Origin: Stenopsyche tienmushanensis
Taxonomy: Eukaryota; Arthropoda; Insecta; Trichoptera; Stenopsychidae
Length of the DNA stretch: 64,000 bases
Direction of reading: 5' to 3'
NCBI GenBank assembly: GCA_008973525.1
Contig: WACJ01000122.1
Location: 927,587-991,586, forward strand
The position numbers and the translations under genes were made by a program. The notes beneath the pieces were generated by a model that saw only the letters and a program-made list of their open reading frames with translations, did no database searches and was not told the origin of the DNA. Of this stretch, positions 33,054 through 44,707 are shown one piece after another; positions within the stretch are counted from its first letter, which is position 1; every line of letters begins with the position of its first letter.

Positions 33054-33770
33054 TTAGGCTGTCCCATAAGTTTTTTTTGGCAAGTGAATACAGATCTAAT
33101 CATAGCCATGGTTGAAGAAAACCCGCGATATACTGTTGGCGAAATAGCTAACAAGTTAGAAATTCCACGAACATTCGTCCATTATCATCTGATAAAATTG
33201 TGTATATCAATCGTTCAGATGTGTGGTTTCCTCATGAACTGACTGACTCAAATAAACTTCAGCGTATTTCAACATGTTTGGAGATGAAAGTTGGATACTC
33301 TATGAGAATATTCATCGTTAACGGTCTTGGATCAAGGGTTTAGCTTTAACTGTAGCTAAACCTGGCCTACATCCAAAAAAAGTTTTGCTATGCATTTGGT
33401 GGGATTGGAAGGGGGTAGTTTATTATGAGCTACTTTAGCAAGGTGAAATCAACTCAACAAAATATTGTTTCCAACTAGACAATCTAAAGGATGCAATTGC
33501 CAGAAAACGGCCAGAATTAGCGAACAGACGAGGCGTTGTTTTTCATCACGATAACACCAGACCTCATGTGTCTTGTCTTGTTGCTCGTCAGAAATAAATT
33601 ATTATCAACAAACCTGGGACATTTTGGCAAGAAGGCATTATGAGGCTTCCGGAAAGATGGAGAAAGGAATAGAATGGATCATATATTATTCAATAAATTT
33701 TGATGTAATACAAATTATTGTTTATTTTTTTCTTAATATGAAAACGAAAGAAACTTATAGGACAACCTAA
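33054..33770 (+). mobile_element. mariner element, 717 bp, decayed
   Basis: The ends TTAGGCTGTCCCATAAGTTT and, reverse complemented, TTAGGTTGTCCTATAAGTTT are flanked by TA on both sides (33052-33053 and 33771-33772). A full mariner is about 1.3 kb, so roughly half is deleted. The TIR sequence and retained motifs fit the irritans-like mariners. The element lies inside family A copy 4 and shares internal sequence with the fragment at 1-131. Confidence 0.88.
33106..33690 (+). pseudogene. mariner transposase remnant
   Basis: The fragment begins with MVEENPRYTVGEIANKLEI, a helix-turn-helix segment of the N-terminal DNA-binding domain. It then jumps by deletion to the WFPHELT linker region. A WDWKG motif near 33405, HDNTRPH near 33545 (the second catalytic Asp neighbourhood of the DD34D triad) and LPERWRK near 33645 follow. 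Several stops and frameshifts interrupt it and the third catalytic region is deleted. It cannot encode an active enzyme. Confidence 0.82.
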
Positions 33771-33840
33771 TACAAGAATGCTATTTCTGAATCACTGGAA
33801 TTCGGTCGCAAATACGCGATCATCCTAGCATACAGGTTAA

Positions 33841-36582
33841 CCAGAGATTTTTGACTTTGGAACAGTATATTGTGTTGAAACACTTGTTTTTCACACAAAC
33901 TGTTTTTTCGCCTGTTGAAATAGTTATAATAGCCAATTACATGTATTATTTAAAACACGTATATCAACGGTTTAATACACAGGTATTTTTCATATTTTAA
34001 AATAATATTCAGCATGCTTTTCGATGGCTTCTCTACATACTCTCATATTAATGGAGAACTCGTTTCAAGGCACGTATGCGGAACGTTTTACCTTAAAATA
34101 TTAGCGAATCAAATTCAATGGATCAAATTAAATTTTAAAGCAGTAGCATGTTCAGGGTGTATGAAAATTTTAACTTGTTTGAATATTTTTTTAAAATATA
34201 AATAAATATTGGAATGAGAATGGAACAATATTACCTTTTAGCAAAAATAGCTAATCATAATCAATAAAATATTCATGTGTAATCAATTCATCAAATCAAT
34301 CAACACATTCCCGTCGGGTTATGCATAATATTGTCTTTCACTTGATGAGGGACGTAATTGTGAAAATCTGCAATATAAGAAAAATGAAATGTATTGATGT
34401 AATCAACTCCAAAGATCAAAGATATTCGTTTTAATTTTTTGTTGGATTTTTCCTTCTTCCAAATACTTCCTGTGTCGTGAATATTTTTTCATTTGAGATG
34501 ATAATTTTGGAGGGTTGCTCTTATATGACTTTATTATGTATTGTCAATTTTGTATGAATCCAAGCTTCTTTTTCGATATACTCCCCTTTGAATCCGTTGA
34601 GTCTGATGATAAACGTGTTGTACGCTGTATGAATTGCAGCTATTCGGAATACAGTTTTTGTGGCCAATGTCTATTCCAAATGGAGAAGTCACATTTGGCG
34701 ATAACTAACGAGGCTGAAGATCTAAACAAGTTCTGCTTTCTTATGGCCATTCGTTGTTCCAAATGATTCATCAAATTGATAAAATTTCTGTATTCTGTTT
34801 TGGATTTATCTCAGCTAGGATAACTTAAATGGGGTGATTGGATTAGGTAGTATTTGACATATCGATCGATATAATCGACCTTCTATTTACTTCCTTCCAT
34901 ATTGTAGCCAATATTATGAAATAAGAATCAGGGTACGAATCTATTATGCTAAAACATGGTCGATAAAGACGTATGAATATATATTTTTCATGAAAATCGC
35001 AGAAAATCCACTTTTTAGGACAAAATGTGGCGTAATTCTGTTGTGGTTATATCGAAATAATGTCAAAGTCATCATAGAATTTTGAGGTCGAAACCTGTCA
35101 CGAAGTTCAATTAATAAACGTGCATTGTGCACCACAATACATTTGCTTAATATATATGGATATTTACATAGAACTTATTTATACGAATGATGCGATTATT
35201 ACTATAATGTCTTCGATCATAATCAGGGCCTCATTATTAGGCAAATTCGTCCTAAAATACAGTACTTTGAATAATGCCGCGAATTAGCACTCTGTTCGCT
35301 CTTCAGTTATTCAAATAAGGTAATTTTCTGTAATTCTATTTAAGCTCTTATCGACCCCAGAACACCTAACAAAGAGCACAGGCGGTCTCGTCCTCGAACC
35401 GGGTTGTTTTCGTCCTAAATATATCACAATTCTGCATTATGAAGAATTATTAATGGGTATTTAATGGATTTTTTTGCGTGTGTGTTTTTAAATATTAAAA
35501 AAGCTCATCTGCCGACGTTAAAGGATCCCTGAAGCCATTTTGGGCTATCATCCATTATCACCAGATGCGAGATCGTATAATCGCTCCGGTTATAGGTCAC
35601 GTCCCGATCTTTTAACACATGGTAATCCAATTGTTGGACGTAATTGAAGTATTATATTATGTTCGGTAACAATATCTGCAATAATAATTGGATTGCTTCG
35701 CGGTCGTAAAGCTTGGCGTTTACCAACGTTTAATTTATTATCCTGGGGGCGTTTCGGGTCCGATGAAAAAAATTGCACATTCCCCAAACAGAGATACGAC
35801 CTAATCGACGGTAATTATGTTCGATTGGTGCCTATGGATATGGGATGGGGAGGGAGTGTTTTCAATATTGCATACAATTTTGATCCCCCCTCAGCAGCCA
35901 TTGATGATGCGGAAATTATTTTATACTCTGGAATTGGCATCTCCTCTTTTGACATTTTTCAGCTAATATAAATACTGTCATAATATTGAATTCTTATGAT
36001 TTTTCTCCTCGAGATGTTTGAATGGACTTGAAAAGAAACAGAATTAGCATAATGTGCGTAGGGAAATATCTTCTAACGACGTAATGAGGAGCTTTTCTGA
36101 AGAATTAAGCATTTTAATGAATCGAATTCAAAAAGGACATTGATAAAAATTGAGAAGAGGAATAATTTAATGTAAATTAAATACAAATTATAATGATATC
36201 ATGTAACAAGGAATTGTCGGATGTAACGTTTTTGTTGCTGCCAGTAAATGCTTGAGAAAGAAAAAATACAGGAAAAATGCAAGTGGTCTTGCAAAATAAA
36301 GGATGGAATTGAAGTCTTTTAGTTTTCTGATTTTCTTCTTAAGGGGTAGATTTTGCAAAAAAAATGGTACTCCAGTACAGTAGACGAGGGGTCATATAGG
36401 TGCCAGTCGAGGTTGTAAACAAAATTCTAGTGTGATTTTTGTGGCTTAGTTGCCAAAAAAAAAACGCCTGGTTTCAAACAACACGGATAATAGGATTTTG
36501 TGAAAATGCGACACTCATGCCAAGATTGTCAATAGTATTCCAGAAGGCGATAAAAGCGTCTCGCGTTTTTATAATATATACT
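33841..36582. other. no gene or repeat recognised
   Basis: Short ORFs (up to 92 codons at 35693-35971) show no recognisable domain. No TIR pair or tandem repeat was found in this interval. Confidence 0.45.
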
Positions 36583-36644
36583 AAGTTGTCTAATCCCCTT
36601 TTTCTTCGTTATCGTTATATTCAGAAATGGTTCCCGATCATATA

Positions 36645-37300
36645 GCGATCCGAAAAGCGGACCGATTGAGCATACAAACTTTATAGCCACTCCGTCCTCT
36701 TTTTTGGTGTTTTACGACATTTTCGTTGATAAACGCGTACCCCCATATGATTTGTACGTTCACAAAAGTCCATCCAAAGACCCATGGGACTTATGTTTCA
36801 TCCATAGTTGTGCATCGGCTTAAAAACTCGGCTTTATCACTGTGAAACTTTGCCAAGCACTCATTTAAAACATCCACGACGCTGTTTTCATTTTATTGTG
36901 AGCAAACGCGGCACCCATCTTGCGCACAGCTTTATCATGTCTAAATTTTCAGTCAATATGCCAGGTACAGCATTTTTTTAAAGGCCTATCATGACTATTA
37001 GATCACGTACTTTCAATCTAAGTCATCCGATACCATTTTGTGGATTTTCTTCACCGTTTCTGGCGTCACCTCGCTTGGTCGAATTTCGTTTTCTTTATTT
37101 ATTCCAGAATTTACACCCAGACTACTCTAAATATTTAAACTTAGTGAATACGATTGCACAAAAATAGGTTAAAGAATTTTTTTCTTGGATCACGAGCCGC
37201 TCATTTGTCATATCAGTGATCCGAAAAGCGGACCGATTGATCATATAAACCTTATGACCACTCCGTCCTCTTTTAGGGCCTTTTGCGACATTTTCTATGA
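36645..37300 (+). repeat. two direct copies of an ~80-bp unit, 572 bp apart
   Basis: GATCCGAAAAGCGGACCGAT begins both copies (36645 and 37217), followed by CATA(C/T)AAAC, CCACTCCGTCCTCTTTT and CGACATTTTC. A third copy lies at about 61308. The TCCG...CGGA core can pair as a short hairpin. Confidence 0.8.
36790..37090 (-). pseudogene. mariner transposase remnant (SETMAR-like type)
   Basis: In pieces across shifted frames the minus strand reads RPSEVTPETVKKIHKMVSDD, RLKVRD, ILTENLDM, KLCARWVPRLLTI, LAKFHSDKAEFL and TMDET. This is the conserved order from the second helix-turn-helix to the first catalytic Asp (in the MDET motif) of mariner transposases. Many stops and frameshifts make it an old fossil. 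The catalytic domain beyond MDET is not recognisable. It is a different mariner lineage from the one at 33054, judging by its motifs. Confidence 0.8.
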
Positions 37301-37470
37301 TCTATCTATCATAGTATTTTTTTTACAAAAGGTGCCGTCACTTATACGTTAGGTCGGGTACTTTTGGGACAATCTTTGTATATTATTTTAAAACACACAT
37401 TATGACTTTAAAAAATAAATCGGATTTCCGGGGGGAGGGGTGCGTTAAGTTAGATACTTACCCGTCTCCC

Positions 37471-39773
37471 TCCTATGTGGACCTTTTCTACGAACCGATA
37501 GTGAACGAACCCAAGGGGGCTGTCTGATTAGAAGCTTGAGCGACGGGATGGGGTGCGGTTTAGGGCCTAAGTCGGGCGCCCACGATACATTTCAATGAGT
37601 TTTAAAACGAAAGACTAACCTAATGAAGCTGAATCAGATCTTGTTTCATTTCAAGTCTTTACTATTTTCAATGTATCCCAAAATTTCAAATCAAATTTAG
37701 TCTCTCTCGAACGATGTGTTTTTAGAATTCCCATGAAGCAATTTTGGCGCATGAAAATAACATGAAAATGTAGTTTCTCAGAAGAGAAACTTGACTCGAT
37801 CTATTTCCAAACTGTTTTATCAATAGCAATTTCAATATTCAGCCTTTTGTTGTTTTCTTCACTGTCGTCTTTAGAATCTATCAGCAAACTCATTATCTTT
37901 TGTCTTCTACTTGTATTTAAAATATTTTCGACTACATCGATCAGTTTTGGCGAGTAATTCTAATATTCGCTATCGATTTTATCATCATTTCGTAAATTGT
38001 ATTGATATTTTTGTGTGAAATAATTTAGAATACGAATGTACTAAAATGTATGAAACTCTTGAATTATTGATAGAAATCCTTCTTATATTTAAGAATTCTA
38101 TATTTTATCTTATTGCGCGGGGTTTAATATCTATTTATGCTTAAATCGAGGGATGGGTTTATATTTGACGTTGATTATGGTGAGAAGACTGTGTCAGTTT
38201 GTTATTAATATATATAGAATTTGGTGGATTTAATTGAAGTAAATCCATTCGATTTTATGGACACGTATATTATACAATATAAGCACCTGTCTCACGCTAT
38301 AATCTCTCTTGAATAACTATATAGTTTTTGCAGAATATTATCAATTATCTCGATGTAAAGAGCCTTACACTTCTGCCGAAGGGTAGAAATAATATATCAC
38401 AATACCGGAGGCTACCGTCCCGCAGACCCTACGCCGGTAATTACCGATCCGGTTGAATTATTTGGGCCACCCATTAACTGAGACCAATCTTTAATAATCA
38501 CCTGTATTCAATTTGCTCACCGTATCATTGTATCGATTCCCGTTAATATGGCGTTATTTATCGGTTATGGTCTCCGGTTGATTATATGTGGGAAAAAATT
38601 TCTTGCTTGTAATTTTGGCAATTCGGTGGTCCATTAGGCGGTCTTAATTAGTTGTAATGAGTTTTCTTTGGCGAGTGTGATTTTTAATGTTTTTCGGTTC
38701 GATTTTATGAATTATGGATTAGGAACGGTCTCCGGGGATTGCGGTTCTATTTTGAGCGCCTTTATTAGTGGTAAGTCTCCTAGGGGGGCGTTTCATTATT
38801 GGTGTGATCTGGGTTCTGCTTTATCTGAAAGTGGAAATCTTCCAATATGGCTTCGCTCTCCTAATCGGGCGACATCTCTCGCCAGGTAAGCGTGAATGGG
38901 TCTTTTATCTCACTCAATATCGTGGTCATCGTCATCGTCGATGGGATCATCCAGGTTTTATTTATGGTGACATCGGTCCGCTGCGGGGTCACGGATGACC
39001 TTTGGCTCCTCGAGGAACTATCTCATCGATATCATACGTCTGCAATTTAATGCAATCATACGTAATATACAACCATAATGTTTTATTGCTTATTATGTTC
39101 TGTTCGCATATGAGCAATAAAATCGCGCAGTGTAACTAATAAAATCACATCCGCGCAAGATGTCCCAGATAGGTGTCTTTGTTTAGGATCCACAATGCAG
39201 ACAATGAGGATAGCTTCAACCTTTATTTACACTTCGCGGTATCAGCGTTCGAGCATTGTCGATTAAATACGTATTGTTTTAGACCGATAAATCTAATTTC
39301 ATCCTAACTTTATTTTATGACAATCTCATAGCTGATATTTCCATCTGTTGGGTTAATATCTCCTGAAGATTTGTCTCTTCGAGGCTTTCGGAGGCTTAAA
39401 GATGTGTATCTTAAGTCAGGTTAGCGTCGGTTTGCCGGTTGATGAAGACAAATGTCCGGATTAATCTTCAAAATATGTTAAGCTCACTCGCTTTCAATCT
39501 TCCCAGATCCCGTGCTCTCCTTTTATGCCTCTATTTTTAATAAGATAATTTGTTATTTTTATCTATTTCCATACGATCTATTCAAAAAGTATTCTTCGGA
39601 TGACACATTTAAACCTCAGAATGACTAATGATTGGACATTGTGTCGGTCAATCTAGGAGAACCCACAAGTATGCAATCAATGACGGAATTCAAAATAATT
39701 GGAATTGCTACACAAATATATACAGATAAAAATAAAAATGTGGTTAATATTATCAATTCTAATGATTAAATAC
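37471..39773. other. no gene recognised; GC-richer patch 38.38-39.06 kb
   Basis: The patch at 38380-39060 contains CCGGAGGCTACCGTCCCG and CTGCGGGGTCACGGATGACC and is not repeated elsewhere in the window. ORFs of 73 and 76 codons overlap there in different frames without known domains. Confidence 0.45.
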
Positions 39774-39850
39774 AGTAAGACCACGCATAACGCGGGGGAT
39801 ACGTTTCAATAAGTTGCAGCGCTGATAGAAACAGCGTTAAACAAGAGTAA
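39774..39850 (+). mobile_element. single pogo/mariner-type terminus
   Basis: TACAGTAAGACCACGCATAA followed by CGCGGGGGATACG resembles the CAGTxxGxCCCCGCATAACGCGG ends of TA-flanked Tc1/mariner/pogo elements. The partner terminus was not found before the family A copy begins at about 39905. Confidence 0.45.
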
Positions 39851-39904
39851 CAATAATTTCCTATTATATTAATTATAGACTTATATATGACTAATATCGA
39901 TTTT

Positions 39905-40330
39905 TTTTCTTCATAAAATCTCATAGTCTTAGATGCTATATTTGCTTGTCCTCCACTTATCATCCTTACAAATCCACTTATCTATCGGGACCGCAGCAAC
40001 GCGTATGAAGTTTATATTTAACACTCTCGTCGCTTTTTTCACGGGGCCAAATTCGATAGTCGGAGCGTAAACAGAAGGAATAGCATATCTAGTAGACGCA
40101 GTGACGAACGAATTAAATAAATAAACACTGTTGATAGCACAAAATATTCGGTCATTTCTTCAAGTAAACATAAACAACACACTTGAAATCAAATCATTAT
40201 ATCATTCATACATCATTATTAGTCGATAAATTTGGGTTAACTCCGTCTCTGTCTCCCGAACTGCGCTAAGTTCTCTTTTTCTTTGTCTGTCTCCGAGCTT
40301 CAATGTGCAAGAGTGCTCTTTTTGGGACAT
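39905..40330 (+). mobile_element. MITE family A, copy 5, both ends degraded
   Basis: Contains TCTTAGATGCTATATTTGCT, the CACTTATCATCC block, and GTCGATAAATTTGGGTTAAC followed by TCCGTCTCTGTCTCCC, but neither TTAA terminus. An inserted or replaced segment near 40030-40110 (CACGGGGCCAAATTCG) is unique to this copy. Confidence 0.65.
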
Positions 40331-42136
40331 GAGAATTCGGACATACATGTATGTCGATGCTCCCCAACAGCTTAATGATCTATTTTATATAAAATATCTA
40401 AATGCGTACACTTTCAAAGTCGCACAAAAAGAGGTTGGAGTGTATAGATTATTGAAAAAAATCCATTCAATTGAAACAATCGTGGCATTAGAATCAATGA
40501 TGAACACTTTACCAATCACAGCAGATGGCACAGTTGCCTTTGCTCATGACGAAGACGACACTCAATTAATTTAAAGTGATCTCAGCTTGCATTCTCGAGA
40601 TGAGAAACAAATATATAATCGTATTGCCAAATCGCCATATTAAAATCTTCAGTTCCCAGGAATAGGATTTCTTATGGGGTTCGCCTACGTCTGATCTTAT
40701 AACGTATCCCCGATTTACGGTCCATATAATGTTCATATTGCACGAAGTATTGACGTTCTTTCTCATGTCTAATTAGCAAAGTTGTGAAATTAAAAATGTA
40801 GAACGCTGTTTTATCGATTTATTTTAATGCCAAAGCCAAATAATGTACATTCCACGTCTAGTACGTGGTCGGATTGTTTGGCTATTATTTGTTTTAATTA
40901 CTAAAAAATTGCCCAAGCGTTGCCTTATTTAGTTAACGCTATGCGTTCCGACTGCATGAATTATTTTAAACAAGAACATATTAAAAATTCCGTTAGTTAA
41001 TAAATTGGGTTTTACTGACGTGGATTGCCATTGAATGGTTTCCAGACTAGTTCTTCGATTGAAATACGCCCAAGTACATTACGCGTCTGTTAAATATCAC
41101 AAGAAAAACTCAATTAATGTTCGTATTCGTTTTAATAATGGCATCATCACAAGTGGTGTTGGACTTAATCTCCACTTATTTGAAGAGGTGTACAAACTGT
41201 TTGGGAAGTGGCTACTCCAATAAAAAGAAGGAGCCTCTGGATTAAATGCTGCGTATAAATTTCTATTGCTTGGAATTACAGATGTGGTAATTTTGAAAGC
41301 TCTATTTTCCCGAGCTTTTCTATATATAATATAAACAAACATTAATTATAATAATGGTAATTAAGTAATTTGCGCACAATAGTACTTAAGCACTCATGTG
41401 TTGGATTGCTGCAAATACATTACAATAGAAGAAAATCCATAAATTAAACAGGTTGTGTAATTGATTCCGCGTAAATATTTACGCTTTTTGTCCATCTTCG
41501 GCAAACATCACCTGTTCACATTCAACATCTTGGGAGTCTTCTTCTGCCCACGCAATATTTTATTGACACGTGAAATATCGATAAATAATACGGCTATGAA
41601 AATAAACACAATCATGTAAATTGGGAGGGTCATAAATCAGGATGTTCCTATCTTTCGGGCCCTCCACGGTTTTGTACCTCCTCATCTTTTCGTTTTGTTT
41701 TCATCTCGAAGCAATGAGACGTATTGTGTCTGGGGTATCGAACAAGGGACCATTGTTTCGTAAACCTCGACTAACGTATACGATCCGGCACGGGTCTTCC
41801 AAAATGGACACCCAAAAACACTCTGCAAATTGTGCCCGAAATTCACAATAATGCCCATGTTATATTCATCCATGCCATATGAAATTGTAACAATATTCGC
41901 CATGTATTTGGGAAAATTTTCTATTCATATCAGACCCGGCTGCCAATGTAATAACAAACAATTCCATATATTCTATGACCGAGTTCAAGGGCTTTTATCC
42001 CAATGAAAATAATGGTTGACACACTAATATTTGTATTCGGGATTTTTCATTGAAACGAACCATTTTTATAGTGATATTCTTGGGGTCTATTTGTTCCCTG
42101 ATGTAAAACTAACTGAGCTAAATGTGAAAAAAGCCA
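40331..42136. other. no gene or repeat recognised
   Basis: A 16-bp perfect palindrome GACATACATGTATGTC lies at 40340-40355. An 89-codon ORF (40305-40574) starts inside the MITE and shows no known domain. Confidence 0.45.
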
Positions 42137-42505
42137 TTAAACCCTTTTGAGTAGTGAGCTAATTTAAAATCATCAAAATCTTAGATGCTATGTTTGCTTG
42201 TCCCCCACTTATCGTCTTATAAATCCACTTATCTGGCAGGACCGCCGCAGTGTGTATGAACATTGTGCATAAATAATAAAAACACTCGATAGCATACAAT
42301 ATTCCGTCATTTCTTCAAGTAAACATTAATATACGCTTGAAATCGATTAATTGTATTATTCATGCATCATTATTAGTCAATAAATTTGGATCTATCTTCC
42401 ATTTACTCGGTCTCTGTCTGTTTTCGAGTTCAACGTGTAAAAATGTTCTTTCTGAATCACTGGAATTCGCTCGCATATATGCGACCGTACTACCATACGA
42501 GTTAA
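42137..42505 (+). mobile_element. MITE family A, copy 6
   Basis: Intact TTAA at both ends (42137-42140 and 42502-42505), left end CCCTTTTGAGTAGTGAGC and right end CTACCATACGAGTTAA. At 369 bp it is a little shorter than copy 1. Confidence 0.82.
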
Positions 42506-42524
42506 TATTATTGTAAGGCAAATT

Positions 42525-42600
42525 AGCTTGAACGTCACGAAAAGTGAAACATCAATCGGCAGTTGGTCAAAAAGAGATGGAAAATCGTTTGTAGTGTGTT
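42525..42600 (+). repeat. family C repeat, copy 4 (5' part)
   Basis: GTCACGAAAAGTGAAACATC and CGGCAGTTGGTCAAAAAGAG match the 5' half of copies at 8519 and 10903. The 3' half is absent. Confidence 0.55.
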
Positions 42601-44699
42601 CCGTCGCAAAATTATCAACTAATAAAAATGATTTGATTTGATGAACATTTGGTATGGTATTTCGAAAAGATTTTATTTTGCATTATTGAAGCATTTCAAT
42701 TGAAGTTGTGTTTCTATACTCCGTCGGTAATAAATATTTGTTAATCAAGGCGATCCAATTTTGAATAATGGAGATCAGCTCTAATTATTCTATCCGGCTT
42801 TAAACCTAATTATAATAATAAATCATACTACATTAATACGTTATTAGATAATGATCAGCAAATTATACATTCCATTGACTCTCAAGGGATCGGCAAATTT
42901 TTGCTCGTTATACTTGTTATATGATACGAATCGCATCATCTATTTTTATGCATCATTGATGAATTACGTCGAAATTCTACTTTACACCCATATCTCGCTT
43001 TACGGCCTAGATAAGTATCGTAAAAACCTTATAAGGAAGAAGCTGAAACTAAATAGAACAGCATTTTTTGGGCCGTATAACGAAAATCGTATATTGAAAT
43101 AGTGCCATAATTAAAATGGTCGTTATAGTGAACTGCAGCGTAAATTCGATCCATTTTTTAAATTAATTACTCATTCTACGAATAGGAAACGTTGTTTGAA
43201 TTGCATTATCATAATAATTGGACTACGTTTCAACATAATGATGATGTTTTTATGGGTCAATTTAATGGGTGAAGCTTTTTTAAAAGCTCTGATTGATGCT
43301 GAGCCATCTAGCATCCGCAGCGACCGGTATTCTACATTTTTCTTCGGCAACAAAAAAATAAAGCAATGAAAGCAATACGTGGCTCGTACTTACAATACCT
43401 GGTGTAATGCCGAGCGTAAGCCATCGTTTTATTTTTTTCCCTCGTCATTATTGAGGGTATCTCCGCTTAAGTTTTCTGATGATGAATAGCTTCCATGTGC
43501 TGGACGCCCTTTTTCTGTTTCGAATGAATTATCTACACGGATTTCTAGGATCAAAAGATCGCTGCCTTAGCTGAGTTCAAAGATAGCATCCTTCGAAGCT
43601 TACACATAATAATAAAATATGGATCTTCGTCGATACGCTCGATTAAGGAACAATAGGGATCATCCACCTCCGAAGCATTTCAGATCTCGGCTCCGACCCA
43701 TTATTGAACCTTCAAAGCGTCCTCGTCTATCAAATAATGCATCAAATCTTTCACAGTATCACTTTATTTTTGAAAAGGATTACCCGGCGATGAGTGATTC
43801 TTCACGTATCGAGCGTCTTGAGCAATTTCGAGACGTCAACACGAAGATTCGTTAAATAAATAATCTTCATACGATTCTCTTCCTGTTGGCCCAACACCCA
43901 CTTACTTAGATTGAATAATAACTCGATTAGATTGTGTTTATAGGGTCTTTGGCCGGCTCCAACGGGCCTTAAAACGTTGACCTATTTGCGGCCATTGCGA
44001 AAGACACATCTTCGCTATTATTTTCGGGTCCTCGATTTGTTCCCCAAGCACCGATAAATCATATTTTTCACACTTCAGAAGTGATTTAACCTCAGCCATA
44101 AAATATTGACCTTCCACGCAGGCTGTGGAAAGGAGAAGTATCACGATGATCTAATGGCTCCTCTATTGTAAATTTACCATTGTATTATCTGTAAAAATAT
44201 ATGATACAAACACTGCCCTCGGTAATAATGCGACGCATAAAAGGCGATTCCTTGTCCATTTTCGTGGACGTTTACGACCTTCGGCGGCATTAAAGTAATA
44301 TATGGTCTCTTTTCCATCAATCTTTATCTCGTACGTATTATACTCAAAATTTAATGCGGTTACGTATGTTTTATTGTTGAATAAAAATGAATAACGAACG
44401 CGAAAGAAACCATTTTTTTACAGCGAGCTATTTCACACAAGCGCTCGAGACAGATTTACGATTGGATATCCAATATAAAGTTTCAATATCCAGGTATTTG
44501 ATTTAAAAAATCATGTTTTTTGTATGAGATTTTTACCTCGACTGCGATTCAGTGTTGAAGATACGACCTGATATATTCTTCTCTTACATATAGCAACAGT
44601 TGACCGATAAGGAAATAGAGTTATGGCTGATTACCTTTCATCTCAGCTTGATAAAGAAGCTAGAAGTAAACAGTTTGATCAAATATTTATTCTTCTAGA
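42601..44699. other. no repeat recognised; one plausible small ORF
   Basis: The only ORF worth noting is 43619-43855 (listed separately). The remainder has no supported features. Confidence 0.45.
43619..43855 (+). CDS. hypothetical 78-codon ORF, weak support
   Basis: The frame begins MDLRRYARLRNN and is basic and proline/arginine-rich in its first half (HPPPKHFRSRLRP, PSKRPRL), then acidic/polar. It ends at a TAA followed by an AATAAATAATC stretch that could serve as a poly(A) signal. Local base composition is less AT-rich than the flanks. No family was recognised, no splice signals were identified, and a frame of this length is expected by chance in 64 kb, so this may well not be a gene. 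Confidence 0.15.
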   Translation: MDLRRYARLRNNRDHPPPKHFRSRLRPIIEPSKRPRLSNNASNLSQYHFIFEKDYPAMSDSSRIERLEQFRDVNTKIR

Positions 44700-44707
44700 A
44701 TCTAGAT

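Larger units (their letters stand above)
32851..33840 (+). mobile_element. MITE family A, copy 4, split by mariner
   Basis: The left end CCCTTTGAGTAGTGAGC starts after a TTAG (mutated TTAA) at 32851, and the right end TACAGGTTAA closes at 33840. The internal CCAGCACATCTGGTG block places it in the same subfamily as copy 3. A mariner at 33054-33770 interrupts it. Confidence 0.78.
36583..37470 (-). mobile_element. old composite repeat containing mariner transposase
   Basis: Left block (ACTAAGTTGTCTAATCCCC, CTTCGTTATCGTTATATTCAG) and right block (TTAGGTCGGGTA, TTAAGTTAGATAC) recur in the same order at 61218-61635. Here a mariner transposase remnant lies between two direct copies of a ~80-bp unit (36645-36720 and 37217-37300), while the 61-kb copy has one unit and no transposase. 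The full element boundaries are uncertain. Confidence 0.55.
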
